The notes under the pieces were generated by a model. It searched no databases. It was not told the DNA's origin and saw only the letters and a program-made list of their open reading frames with translations. A program made the position numbers and the translations under genes. From RGIG1934 sp045122895 (GTDB lineage Bacteria; Bacillota; Clostridia; Lachnospirales; Lachnospiraceae), in contig JBGVIE010000028.1 in the NCBI GenBank assembly GCA_045122895.1, forward strand, positions 1 to 44,068: a stretch of DNA of 44,068 bases, given 5' to 3'. Shown here one piece after another: positions 16,712 through 24,403 of this stretch (within the stretch, counting starts at the first letter, position 1; each line of letters opens with the position of its first letter).

Positions 16712-16795
16712 TTCGAGGCCCACTAGGCCTCGAAGGTTCGAGGTCTCCGCTCCGGTCGTCGCATAAACGCGAGGTCCACCGGACCTCATGCGACG
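16712..16795. repeat. Two GC-rich palindromic hairpins
   Basis: Hairpin 1: TTCGAGGCC (16712-16720) with GGCCTCGAA (16726-16734), 5-base loop. Hairpin 2: CGTCGCAT (16757-16764) with ATGCGACG (16788-16795), inside it GAGGTCC with GGACCTC and a 3-base loop, and AAACGC unpaired on one side only. GC content is far above the surroundings. No gene is visible in 16662-16979; this may be part of a small dispersed element. Confidence 0.6.
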
Positions 16796-16831
16796 TCTCG
16801 CGCTCGGGAGAAGAACGTAGGAAAAGAGGTT

Positions 16832-16979
16832 AGTGTGAAAAATCGCGCCGAAGCGCCGATTTTGCACACAGCTAATTGAGACGGAGCCTCAATTAGCCCT
16901 GATCGCAGAAGAGAAATCGCCTGCGCGAATTTCTCTTCGCGGTGTCTCCGCAATAAATTGCTTCGACATGGAGGTTAAT
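16832..16979 (+). repeat. Structured leader repeat, copy A
   Basis: Ungapped match with 17248-17395; over 151 aligned bases, including the start codons, there are 12 differences. Four hairpins in a row: 16833-16869 (GTGTG/CACAC, then AAAATCG/CGATTTT, then CGC/GCG); 16871-16897 (GCTAATTGAG/CTCAATTAGC); 16908-16938 (GAAGAGAAAT/ATTTCTCTTC with an inner CGC/GCG); 16943-16968 (TGTC/GACA enclosing GCAAT/ATTGC). The last ends one base before the GGAGG site of the cysteine-rich protein. No separate promoter is evident for this copy. Confidence 0.85.
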
Positions 16980-17216
16980 ATGGAACACTATAAATATTTT
17001 TGCAATAAGGAATGTGAATTTTTTCCGTGTCACAAGATAAGTAATGAGGATGATTTCAATTGTCTGTTTTGCTATTGTCCGCTTTACTCGCTTGGAGCTA
17101 AATGTGGTGGCAATTTCAAATATACAGAGTCGGGAATCAAGAATTGCACTGATTGTACGATTCCGCATATGAGAAAGAATTATGATATAATAATTGAAAA
17201 GCTTAAGAAAAAATAG
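16980..17216 (+). CDS. Cysteine-rich small-domain protein, putative metal binder
   Basis: 78 residues with nine Cys and two His, arranged as FCNKECEFFPCH, NCLFCYCPLY, KCGGNF and NCTDCTIPH. This is the pattern of the Cys-rich small domain family, thought to bind metal; the function is unknown, though some members are found fused to or near cobalamin genes (recollection). ATG 16980 has GGAGG 5 bases upstream; an ATG at 16968 in the same frame overlaps that site. Its leader is the structured repeat copy A, ending directly at the ribosome site. The next gene has its own promoter, lying inside this gene's last codons. Confidence 0.85.
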   Translation: MEHYKYFCNKECEFFPCHKISNEDDFNCLFCYCPLYSLGAKCGGNFKYTESGIKNCTDCTIPHMRKNYDIIIEKLKKK

Positions 17217-17222
17217 TATAAT
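17194..17222 (+). promoter_or_regulatory. Promoter reading into leader repeat copy B
   Basis: TTGAAA (17194-17199), a 17-base spacer and TATAAT (17217-17222). A start near 17229 would put the whole repeat copy into a ~165-base 5' leader. Confidence 0.7.
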
Positions 17223-17247
17223 ACTCTATTAGTTTATGTAAATGGAC

Positions 17248-17395
17248 AGTATGAAAAATCACGCTGATGCGCTGATTTTGCATACGGCTAATTGAGATGG
17301 AGCCTCAATTAGCCCTGATCGCAGAAGAGAAATCGCCTGCGCGAATTTCTCTTCGCGGTGTCTCTGCAATAAATTGCTCCGACATGGAGGATTAT
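17248..17395 (+). repeat. Structured leader repeat, copy B
   Basis: Second copy, offset exactly 416 bases from copy A and with no gap. Relative to copy A, hairpin 1 has two compensated pairs: G16835-C16867 becomes A17251-T17283, and G16845-C16857 becomes A17261-T17273. The remaining differences fall in hairpin loops, in the internal loop of the last hairpin, or in spacers. Ends before GGAGG at 17386-17390, 5 bases from the start of the membrane-protein gene. Confidence 0.87.
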
Positions 17396-17938
17396 ATGGA
17401 CGAAAAGAAATCTGCTAAGGAAATAGTATTGCTTGTGCTTAGCTCGATTGCTGCATTTTGTGCGTTGTTAGGTTCTATACTCACAGTTGTATGCAGCGCA
17501 GGTAAGACATTTAGCTGGTCTGGTGTGTATGACGGGTTGCCGGGAGCTGTTATGAAAATTCAGAAGCTTGATGAAGGCAAATTAAGCGGTGGCAAGATTT
17601 ATGACATTTTATCAAGCGTATTCAAATACAGAGTATCACTTCTCTGTATTATAGCCTTGATTGGCGGTATCGTGGCAATGGGAACGCTTTTCTTTGCGAC
17701 AAAGACTTATATGAAGACAAAAGGTAAGTATGCAATGTTTGCAATAATTATCAGTGCTGCAGCGGTTATTATCGGTATAGTTCCAACTTCAACAGTTTGT
17801 ATACATAACTGTAACCTTAACGGACAGACGGAAGAAGTTGTAAAGGATGCATTCAGGATTTATGAGAAGAGTGAAGGCGGCAATGATTACAGCGACAGTG
17901 ATTCAGATTCACCGATGTCAGACATATTTGGAAATTAA
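17396..17938 (+). CDS. Membrane protein of unknown function, first of a related pair
   Basis: 180 residues with about three to four hydrophobic segments (residues ~10-35, ~80-105, ~112-135) and an acidic, serine-rich tail (SDSDSDSP near 168-175). No family is recognised. ATG 17396 has GGAGG 5 bases upstream and is preceded by the structured leader; the frame extends upstream through the repeat to 17297, but that part is leader sequence and unlikely to be translated. A second protein of equal length and similar layout follows after 14 bases, so the pair probably arose by duplication and may form one complex. Confidence 0.7.
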   Translation: MDEKKSAKEIVLLVLSSIAAFCALLGSILTVVCSAGKTFSWSGVYDGLPGAVMKIQKLDEGKLSGGKIYDILSSVFKYRVSLLCIIALIGGIVAMGTLFFATKTYMKTKGKYAMFAIIISAAAVIIGIVPTSTVCIHNCNLNGQTEEVVKDAFRIYEKSEGGNDYSDSDSDSPMSDIFGN

Positions 17939-17952
17939 CGGGAGGTGTAAGA

Positions 17953-18495
17953 ATGGATACTAATTTTGAAACAAAAAAGATTAGAGCAGGACTATTTTCT
18001 ATAATGGCTATAGTTGGTGCGGCTTTGGCATTTGTCGGAGGACTTCTTACACTTATTTTCAGTGCATCAGCCTCCTATTCAGAAATTAATGCTGTGATGA
18101 AAACAGCAAAAAATATAAATCCCAAGGGTGGCATGTCGATGGTTTCTCTTGCGCAGAAGGTTGCCGGTGATGCAGCCGGATTCGTGGTAAATGCATTTGA
18201 ATGGTTTAGAGTATCAGGATTTGTGTGGATGGCAATTGTTGGCATAATTCTTACGGCAGTAGGCGCTGGATATGTAGCAATTAAAAGATTCAGGTATGGA
18301 GAGAAAACTACTAAGACTAATAATATTTTATGTGTAGTTTCGTCGGTAGTTGCAGTTGTTGTACTTGTTATGTGCCTTACATTATCGACATACAGCAGTT
18401 CTCTTAACAGAGAGTCTAAGAATATGGTAACAGATGCTGTTGAGCAGATGTTTAGCATAAGCGGATTGATGACAATGGGTGCACTTTTTGATTAA
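17953..18495 (+). CDS. Membrane protein of unknown function, second of a related pair
   Basis: 180 residues. Hydrophobic segments at about residues 12-36, 88-108 and 122-145; a Gly/Ala-rich start (GAALAFVGGLLTLIFSASAS) and a tail with VTDAVEQMFSISG that parallels VVKDAFRIYEKSEG in the preceding protein. It has a GGGAGGTG ribosome site and follows that gene by 14 bases; argC starts 22 bases further on. The three could be cotranscribed, but nothing in the membrane proteins points to arginine. Function unknown. Confidence 0.7.
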   Translation: MDTNFETKKIRAGLFSIMAIVGAALAFVGGLLTLIFSASASYSEINAVMKTAKNINPKGGMSMVSLAQKVAGDAAGFVVNAFEWFRVSGFVWMAIVGIILTAVGAGYVAIKRFRYGEKTTKTNNILCVVSSVVAVVVLVMCLTLSTYSSSLNRESKNMVTDAVEQMFSISGLMTMGALFD

Positions 18496-18517
18496 TAATA
18501 AATGAATAGAGGTAATT

Positions 18518-19465
18518 ATGAAGACAAAGATTTTTATTGATGGTAGCGAAGGAACTACAGGACTTAGAATTTTCGAAAGATTTGAGGGAAGAGATGATAT
18601 TGAACTTCTTAAAATACCTTCAGAACTTAGAAAAGATCCGGATGAGATTAAGAAATACATTAACAATTCGGACATTACATTTTTATGTCTGCCGGATGCG
18701 GCAGCCAGAGAAGCTGTTGCTATGATAGAGAATGAGAATGTTAGAATTATCGACACTTCAACAGCGCATAGAACGGAAGAGGGATGGGCTTATGGTTATC
18801 CTGAATTATCAAAAGAGCATAGGGAGGCGATTAAGAATGGTAAGAGAATTGCTGTTCCCGGCTGTTACGCGACAGGATTTATTACTTTGGCGTATCCCCT
18901 CGTAAAGGGTGGAATTCTTCCGAAAGACTATCCGATAGCTGCGTTTGCAGTGTCAGGATACAGCGGAGGAGGAAAGAAGCTTATAGCTGAATACGAAGAT
19001 GAAAACAGAGATAAAAAATATGGCTCTGCCAGAATGTATGCATGGGGTCAGACCCATAAGCATTTAAAGGAGATGAAGATTATCTCAGGAATTGACAGAG
19101 AACCGTTATTCGCACCTATGACCACAGATTACTACAGTGGAATGGTAGTGGAGATTCCTCTCTACACAGATATGTTACAGGGTAAGAAAACAGTAGAAGA
19201 GATAAGAGACTATTTTGCAAAGTACTACGAAGGTGAGCAGTTCATAAAGGTTATGCCGGTTGGAGCAGACGTACAAGCTGGTGGAGTATTATTCTCTGAT
19301 GCAAAGTCGGGATTTGATGGAATTGAAATCTTCGTGACAGGTAATGAAGACAGAGTGGTAGTTGCTACCAGATTTGATAACCTTGGAAAAGGTGCTTCAG
19401 GAGCGGCTGTTCAGTGTCTGAATATAATGCTTGGATGCGATGAGGCTAAGGGGCTTAACCTTTAG
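18518..19465 (+). CDS. argC: N-acetyl-gamma-glutamyl-phosphate reductase, short type
   Basis: 315 residues, the length of the type 2 (shorter) ArgC group. The N-terminal nucleotide-binding fold begins KIFIDGSEGTTGLRI; the catalytic Cys116 lies in VPGCYATG, and the typical SGYSGGGKK motif follows. It reduces N-acetylglutamyl phosphate with NADPH to the semialdehyde, the third step of arginine synthesis. It has an AGAGGTA site. No other arg gene is nearby, so it is unlinked from the rest of the pathway, and it directly follows two unknown membrane proteins. Confidence 0.94.
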   Translation: MKTKIFIDGSEGTTGLRIFERFEGRDDIELLKIPSELRKDPDEIKKYINNSDITFLCLPDAAAREAVAMIENENVRIIDTSTAHRTEEGWAYGYPELSKEHREAIKNGKRIAVPGCYATGFITLAYPLVKGGILPKDYPIAAFAVSGYSGGGKKLIAEYEDENRDKKYGSARMYAWGQTHKHLKEMKIISGIDREPLFAPMTTDYYSGMVVEIPLYTDMLQGKKTVEEIRDYFAKYYEGEQFIKVMPVGADVQAGGVLFSDAKSGFDGIEIFVTGNEDRVVVATRFDNLGKGASGAAVQCLNIMLGCDEAKGLNL

Positions 19466-19531
19466 GATGTGGCTTTAAACAGAGTAGTTGTAAAGCATAG
19501 TGATTTGTGATTAGAAAAGAGGAGAATTACA

Positions 19532-20527
19532 ATGAAAAAAATAGTAAAATTAGTAGCTTTATCATTGGCAGGTGTTTTGGCCCTTGGTTCATTAACGGCT
19601 TGCAGTAAAAAGGATGACGATAAGATAAAAATAGGCATTGGACAATTTGCAGAGCATGCCTCACTTGACAACTGCAGAGAAGGTTTTATAGAAGGACTTA
19701 AACAGGAAGGCTTTGGAGAGGATAAAGTCACTATATACAGTGAGAATTCCCAGGCAGACGGCAGTATGGCAAACCAGATAGCAGCAAGCTTCGTATCGAA
19801 GAAGATAGATTTGATTTGTGGTATTGCAACACCAATGGCACAGAGTGCATATGCGAACGCAAGCAGTGCAGGTATTCCTGTGATTTTTTCAGCAGTGACA
19901 GATCCTGTAAAGGCAGAATTTGCAAAAGAAGACGGAACACCGCTCGGAGAGATAACAGGTACATCGGACAAGCTTGCAGTTAGTGATCAGCTTGAAATGA
20001 TTAAGAATATGACACCAGGGGTTAAGAAGATTGGTATTTTATACTGTACAAGTGAAGTTAATTCATTATCAGCAATCGAAGAATACAAGGCATTAGCACC
20101 TGAATACGGATTCGAAATTGTAGAAAAGGGTGTGTCAGCGGCAGCAGATGTTCCACTTGCCACAGACGCATTATTGGAAGAAGTTGATTGTTTAAATAAC
20201 CTTACAGATAATACAGTAGTATCGTGTCTTCCTACAATAGTAGCAAAGGCAAATGCAAAGAAGATACCTGTATTTGGCAGTGAAATAGAACAGGTTAAAA
20301 AAGGATGTCTTGCAACTGTAGGTCTTGATTACTATAAGCTGGGTATTCAGACAGGAAAGATGGCGGCTAAGGTATTAAAGGGAGAAAAGGCAAGTAGTAT
20401 CAAGTATGAGACTATTACTGAAGCTTCTCTTTATATCAATGAAAAGGTAGCATATGATCTTGGAATTGAATTGTCGGAAGATATGGTGGAAAAGGCTGCT
20501 GAGACATTTAACGAAATATCAGAATAA
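19532..20527 (+). CDS. ABC transporter substrate-binding lipoprotein (TrpX-like)
   Basis: 331 residues with a lipoprotein signal: basic start, hydrophobic core and LTAC lipobox with Cys24. The mature part is the ABC_sub_bind family (KIGIGQFAEHASLDN, IPVIFSAVTDPV, PVFGSEIEQVKKG). Homologues in streptococci (TrpX) have been tied to tryptophan uptake; the substrate here is unknown and no T-box or attenuator is visible upstream. Forms an operon with the permease (17-base gap) and the ATPase. GGAG site precedes the ATG. Confidence 0.9.
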   Translation: MKKIVKLVALSLAGVLALGSLTACSKKDDDKIKIGIGQFAEHASLDNCREGFIEGLKQEGFGEDKVTIYSENSQADGSMANQIAASFVSKKIDLICGIATPMAQSAYANASSAGIPVIFSAVTDPVKAEFAKEDGTPLGEITGTSDKLAVSDQLEMIKNMTPGVKKIGILYCTSEVNSLSAIEEYKALAPEYGFEIVEKGVSAAADVPLATDALLEEVDCLNNLTDNTVVSCLPTIVAKANAKKIPVFGSEIEQVKKGCLATVGLDYYKLGIQTGKMAAKVLKGEKASSIKYETITEASLYINEKVAYDLGIELSEDMVEKAAETFNEISE

Positions 20528-20544
20528 TTTGGAGGCAGTTAAAG

Positions 20545-21414
20545 GTGACTATAATCTTACAGGGTATACTCAAAGAGGGTATGATTTATGCAATTATGGC
20601 TCTTGGGGTATACATCACATACAAAATTTTAGATTTTCCTGATTTATCTGTTGATGGTACTTTTCCACTTGGGAGCGCTGTTACGGCAATGCTTCTGGTA
20701 AAAGATGTCAACCCATACATTGCAATGATTGCTTCAATGCTCACAGGTGCGGTTGCAGGTATGATAACAGGTATAATTCATGTAAAATTCAAAGTGCGTG
20801 ACTTGTTGTCAGGAATAATTATGATGACAGCACTTTACTCGATTAATCTCAGGATAGCAGGCAGTGCAAATGTGGCACTTTACTCCAGAAAAACCATTTT
20901 TGGCTCGCCACTTTTGGCAGAGAGCACAACTGTGATTTTGATTCTGGCAGTGATTGTACTGGTGGTAAAAATAGCTATGGATATGTATATGAATACAAAG
21001 TCAGGTCTTTTGCTAAGGGCGGTTGGTGACAACGAAACGCTTGTGACAAGTATTGCGAAGGATAAGGGCTATGTAAAAATAGTAGGACTTTCTATGGCGA
21101 ATGCACTTGCAGCACTTTCGGGAAGCGTGTATTGCCAGCAAAATGGTTTTTTTGAAATATCATCAGGAACAGGTACTATTGTAATAGGTCTTGCAAGTGT
21201 TATAATAGGAACCAGGGTTCTTAAAAATGTCAGATTTGTAAAAGCAACAACAGCTGTTATTTTCGGTTCTCTTGTGTACAAGGCATGTGTCGCAATAGCA
21301 ATAGCAGCAGGACTTGAATCACAGGATTTAAAACTTATAATAGCTACACTATTCTTGGCCATTTTATTGCTTTGTAATGGTTTTGGCAGAAAGAAGGTGA
21401 AGGGTAATGCTTGA
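20545..21414 (+). CDS. ABC transporter permease (TrpY-like)
   Basis: 289 residues, eight or so membrane segments, in the branched-chain-like permease family. Sequence such as GVYITYKILDFPDLSVDGTF near residue 20 and the SGSVYCQQNGFFEISSGTG stretch are typical of permeases partnering ABC_sub_bind lipoproteins. GTG start at 20545 with GGAGG at 20531-20535. Its end overlaps the ATPase start by 8 bases, indicating translational coupling. Substrate unknown. Confidence 0.9.
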   Translation: MTIILQGILKEGMIYAIMALGVYITYKILDFPDLSVDGTFPLGSAVTAMLLVKDVNPYIAMIASMLTGAVAGMITGIIHVKFKVRDLLSGIIMMTALYSINLRIAGSANVALYSRKTIFGSPLLAESTTVILILAVIVLVVKIAMDMYMNTKSGLLLRAVGDNETLVTSIAKDKGYVKIVGLSMANALAALSGSVYCQQNGFFEISSGTGTIVIGLASVIIGTRVLKNVRFVKATTAVIFGSLVYKACVAIAIAAGLESQDLKLIIATLFLAILLLCNGFGRKKVKGNA

Positions 21415-22180
21415 ATTAAATAACATATCGAAGTATTATAATCCTGGAACAGTCAATGAGATGTGCCTGTTTAACCATTTTAATCTCACTGTAGAAGACG
21501 GACAGTTTGTATCAATTGTTGGCAGTAACGGTTCTGGAAAGACATCGCTTCTCAACATAATCTGTGGAAGCATCCCTGTTGACTCAGGTGAGATAATAGT
21601 AAATGGCAAAGACATTACCAGAATGAAGGAGCATATAAGACATAGAAAAATCGGCCGGGTTTATCAGAATCCTGCTATGGGAACGTGCCCTAGTATGACA
21701 ATCTTAGAGAATATGTCTCTGGCGGATAACAAGGGAAAAGCGTTTGATCTTTTTCCTGGGATTAATAAGAAGAGAAAAGACGAGTATAGAGATATGCTAA
21801 GCACGCTTGGCCTTGGACTTGAGGATAAGATGGATGTCAAGGTAGGTTCACTCTCGGGAGGACAAAGACAAGCGATGGCACTTTTGATGGCAACGCTCAC
21901 TCCCATAGAATTTCTCATTCTGGACGAGCATACAGCGGCACTTGACCCAAAGACAGCAGAGATTATTATGCAGCTCACGGGAAAAATTGTTGAAGAGAAG
22001 AAGATAACTACGATGATGGTGACACATAACTTAAGATATGCCATAGAATATGGTGACAGACTTGTTATGATGCATCAGGGCAATGCGGTAATCGATAAGG
22101 CAGGTGTGGAGAAATCTAATCTTGCAATTGATGATATATTAGCCAAATTCAATGAGATAAGTATTGAGTGTGGTAACTAA
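21407..22180 (+). CDS. ABC transporter ATP-binding protein (TrpZ-like)
   Basis: 257 residues. Walker A GSNGSGKTS at about 38-46, signature LSGGQRQAMAL near 148-158, Walker B FLILDEHTAALDPK near 167-180, and switch His in MVTHN. It energises the importer with the permease and lipoprotein encoded just upstream; the three-gene order lipoprotein-permease-ATPase is standard for this importer type. The ribosome site (GAAGGTGAAGGG) lies inside the permease end. serS follows after 20 bases. Confidence 0.93.
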   Translation: MLELNNISKYYNPGTVNEMCLFNHFNLTVEDGQFVSIVGSNGSGKTSLLNIICGSIPVDSGEIIVNGKDITRMKEHIRHRKIGRVYQNPAMGTCPSMTILENMSLADNKGKAFDLFPGINKKRKDEYRDMLSTLGLGLEDKMDVKVGSLSGGQRQAMALLMATLTPIEFLILDEHTAALDPKTAEIIMQLTGKIVEEKKITTMMVTHNLRYAIEYGDRLVMMHQGNAVIDKAGVEKSNLAIDDILAKFNEISIECGN

Positions 22181-22200
22181 AAAATAAAGGAGATAAGAAA

Positions 22201-23481
22201 ATGATAGATATTAAATTTTTAAGGGAAAATCCAGACATAGTAAAGCAGAACATTAAGAATAAATTTCAGGACAAGAAGCTTCCATTAGTTGATGAAGTTA
22301 TTGAACTTGACAAAAAGGGTAGAGAGACTCAGGCACAGGCTGATAATCTTAGAGCAGACAGAAATAAGTTAAGTAAGCAGATAGGTGCATTGATGGCACA
22401 GGGTAAGAAAGAAGAAGCTGATGAAGTTAAGAAACAGGTTACAGCTAATTCTGAACTTCTTGCAAAGCTTGAAGAAGAGGAAGCAAAGCTTCAGGAGGAA
22501 ATCAAGCAGAGAATGATGGCTATTCCAAATATCATTGACCCTAGCGTACCAATCGGAAAGGATGACAGTGAGAACGTAGAAGTACAGAAGTATGGAGAAC
22601 CTTTTGTACCTGATTTCGAGATTCCATATCATACAGACATTATGGAAAAGCTTAACGGTATCGACCTTGACAGCGCAAGAAAAGTAGCAGGTAACGGCTT
22701 CTACTATCTTATGGGTGATATAGCAAGACTTCACTCAGCAGTAATCTCATATGCAAGAGATTTCATGATTGACAGAGGTTTCACATACTGCGTTCCTCCT
22801 TTTATGATTAGAAGTGACGTAGTTACAGGTGTTATGAGTTTTGAAGAGATGGATGCCATGATGTACAAGATTGAGGGAGAAGACTTGTACTTAATCGGTA
22901 CAAGCGAACATTCTATGATTGGAAAGTTTATTGATAATCTTTTACCGGAGGCAAATCTTCCATACACACTTACAAGCTACTCACCTTGCTTTAGAAAAGA
23001 AAAGGGTGCTCACGGTATAGAAGAAAGAGGCGTATATAGAATTCATCAGTTTGAAAAACAGGAGATGATAGTTGTATGTAAGCCGGAAGAGAGCAAGATG
23101 TGGTTTGAAAAATTATGGCAGAACACAGTAGATTTGTTCAGAAGTCTTGATATTCCTGTGAGAACACTTGAATGTTGTTCAGGTGATTTAGCTGACCTTA
23201 AGGTTAAATCAATCGATGTGGAAGCATGGTCGCCAAGACAGAAGAAGTACTTCGAGGTTGGTAGCTGTTCAAACCTTTCAGATGCCCAGGCCAGAAGATT
23301 AAAAATCAGAGTTAAGGGTGAAGATGGAAACAAATACTTTGCTCACACACTTAACAATACAGTAGTGGCTCCACCAAGAATGCTTATTGCCTTCTTAGAG
23401 AACAATCTCAATGAAGACGGAAGCGTAAGAATTCCTGAAGCATTAAGACCATATATGGGTGGAAAGACAGAAATCAGATAA
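22201..23481 (+). CDS. serS: Seryl-tRNA synthetase
   Basis: 426 residues, the usual length. Residues 1-110 form the N-terminal coiled-coil arm that grips the long variable arm of tRNA-Ser; the class II core follows, with the TSEHSMIG segment, motif 2 in FRKEKGAHGIEERGVYRIHQ and motif 3 in NNTVVAPPRMLIAFLEN. It charges tRNA-Ser and tRNA-Sec with serine. AAGGAG lies before the ATG. Only 20 bases separate it from the ABC ATPase gene, so no serine T-box fits between them. Confidence 0.97.
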   Translation: MIDIKFLRENPDIVKQNIKNKFQDKKLPLVDEVIELDKKGRETQAQADNLRADRNKLSKQIGALMAQGKKEEADEVKKQVTANSELLAKLEEEEAKLQEEIKQRMMAIPNIIDPSVPIGKDDSENVEVQKYGEPFVPDFEIPYHTDIMEKLNGIDLDSARKVAGNGFYYLMGDIARLHSAVISYARDFMIDRGFTYCVPPFMIRSDVVTGVMSFEEMDAMMYKIEGEDLYLIGTSEHSMIGKFIDNLLPEANLPYTLTSYSPCFRKEKGAHGIEERGVYRIHQFEKQEMIVVCKPEESKMWFEKLWQNTVDLFRSLDIPVRTLECCSGDLADLKVKSIDVEAWSPRQKKYFEVGSCSNLSDAQARRLKIRVKGEDGNKYFAHTLNNTVVAPPRMLIAFLENNLNEDGSVRIPEALRPYMGGKTEIR

Positions 23482-23494
23482 AATTTTTTTATAC

Positions 23495-23536
23495 AAAAGA
23501 GGGCTATAGGGTTAAGAGATAATCTTATAGTCCTTT
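23495..23536 (+). terminator. Probable terminator of serS
   Basis: GGGCTATA (23501-23508) pairs with TATAGTCC with one G-T pair, flanked by an A run and TTTT; a smaller stem TAAGA/TCTTA lies in the loop. The T tract is short. Confidence 0.55.
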
Positions 23537-23560
23537 TGGTGTATTAGTTAGGAGTCGAAT

Positions 23561-24403
23561 ATGAGAGGATTAGTACTGGAAGGAGGAGGAATGAGAGGAG
23601 TATACACAGCGGGTGTTCTCGATTTCTTCCTCGACAAAGACATAGAATTTGACAATGTGTACGGTGTGTCAGCAGGGGCTGCAAATGCCTGCAGCTATCT
23701 TTCAAAACAGAGAGGAAGAGCTCTGAGAGTAGATGTTGATTATTTGGAGGATAAGAACTATGCAAGCATTTACAGTCTTGTTAAGACAGGAGATTTCTTT
23801 GGGGCAAAGATGTGCTATGATACAATTCCAAACAAATTAAATCCCTTCGATTATGACACATACAACAGTTTTCAGGGAAATTTCTATGCTACTGTAACTA
23901 ATTGTAAAACCGGTAAGGCGGAATATAAGAAGGTTAAGGATTTGAAAAAAGACATAGCTTTTGTCAGGGCATCATGTTCGTTGCCCCTTATGGCAAGAGA
24001 AGTGTCGATATGTGATATTCCATATCTTGATGGTGGCGTGTCGGACTCAATCCCAATTCTTAAGGCAAGAAAAGACGGTAATAAGAAAAATGTCATTATA
24101 CTTACCAGAGATAAGACTTATAGAAAAAAGAAAAACGAATTATTATTCCTTTTGTCAATACGATACAAAAAATATCCGGAATTTGTAAAAGCAATGGCAA
24201 GGAGACATATTGTGTATAACAAGACACTAAAATATATTGACAAGTTAGAAGACGCTGGAAAAGCCTTTGTAATAAGACCTAAAAGACCGGTTAGCATAGG
24301 ACGTCTAGAAAAGGACAAAGACAAACTACTTGCTCTTTATAACGAAGGATATGAGGATGCAAAAGAAAACTACGAAAAGTTAAAGGAATATCTGGAAAAA
24401 TGA
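23561..24403 (+). CDS. Patatin-like phospholipase
   Basis: 280 residues. The oxyanion loop LEGGGMRG is at residues 4-12, the nucleophile elbow GVSAG with Ser37, and the catalytic-dyad Asp157 in YLDGG. These are cytoplasmic or membrane-associated acyl hydrolases of the Ser-Asp type; the substrate is not known and no signal peptide is present. AGGAG-like site before the ATG at 23561. Its stop overlaps the exonuclease start (ATGATAA), so both genes are coupled. Confidence 0.92.
   Translation: MRGLVLEGGGMRGVYTAGVLDFFLDKDIEFDNVYGVSAGAANACSYLSKQRGRALRVDVDYLEDKNYASIYSLVKTGDFFGAKMCYDTIPNKLNPFDYDTYNSFQGNFYATVTNCKTGKAEYKKVKDLKKDIAFVRASCSLPLMAREVSICDIPYLDGGVSDSIPILKARKDGNKKNVIILTRDKTYRKKKNELLFLLSIRYKKYPEFVKAMARRHIVYNKTLKYIDKLEDAGKAFVIRPKRPVSIGRLEKDKDKLLALYNEGYEDAKENYEKLKEYLEK

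Noticed and set aside
16520..16867. Minus-strand frame across tRNA-Gly genes and hairpins, with a GDGNRTHVSS-type sequence
   Set aside because: This is the well-known false protein produced by reading tRNA genes backwards; no ribosome site and no independent support.
20022..20160. Antimicrobial resistance role for the VanW-family protein or the ABC importer
   Set aside because: Neither is near vanA-type ligases or other resistance genes; VanW domains are common in envelope proteins of Clostridia.
22181..22200. Serine T-box before serS, or tryptophan T-box before the TrpXYZ-like importer
   Set aside because: The gap before serS is 20 bases, and 19466-19531 contains neither a specifier loop nor the T-box sequence.
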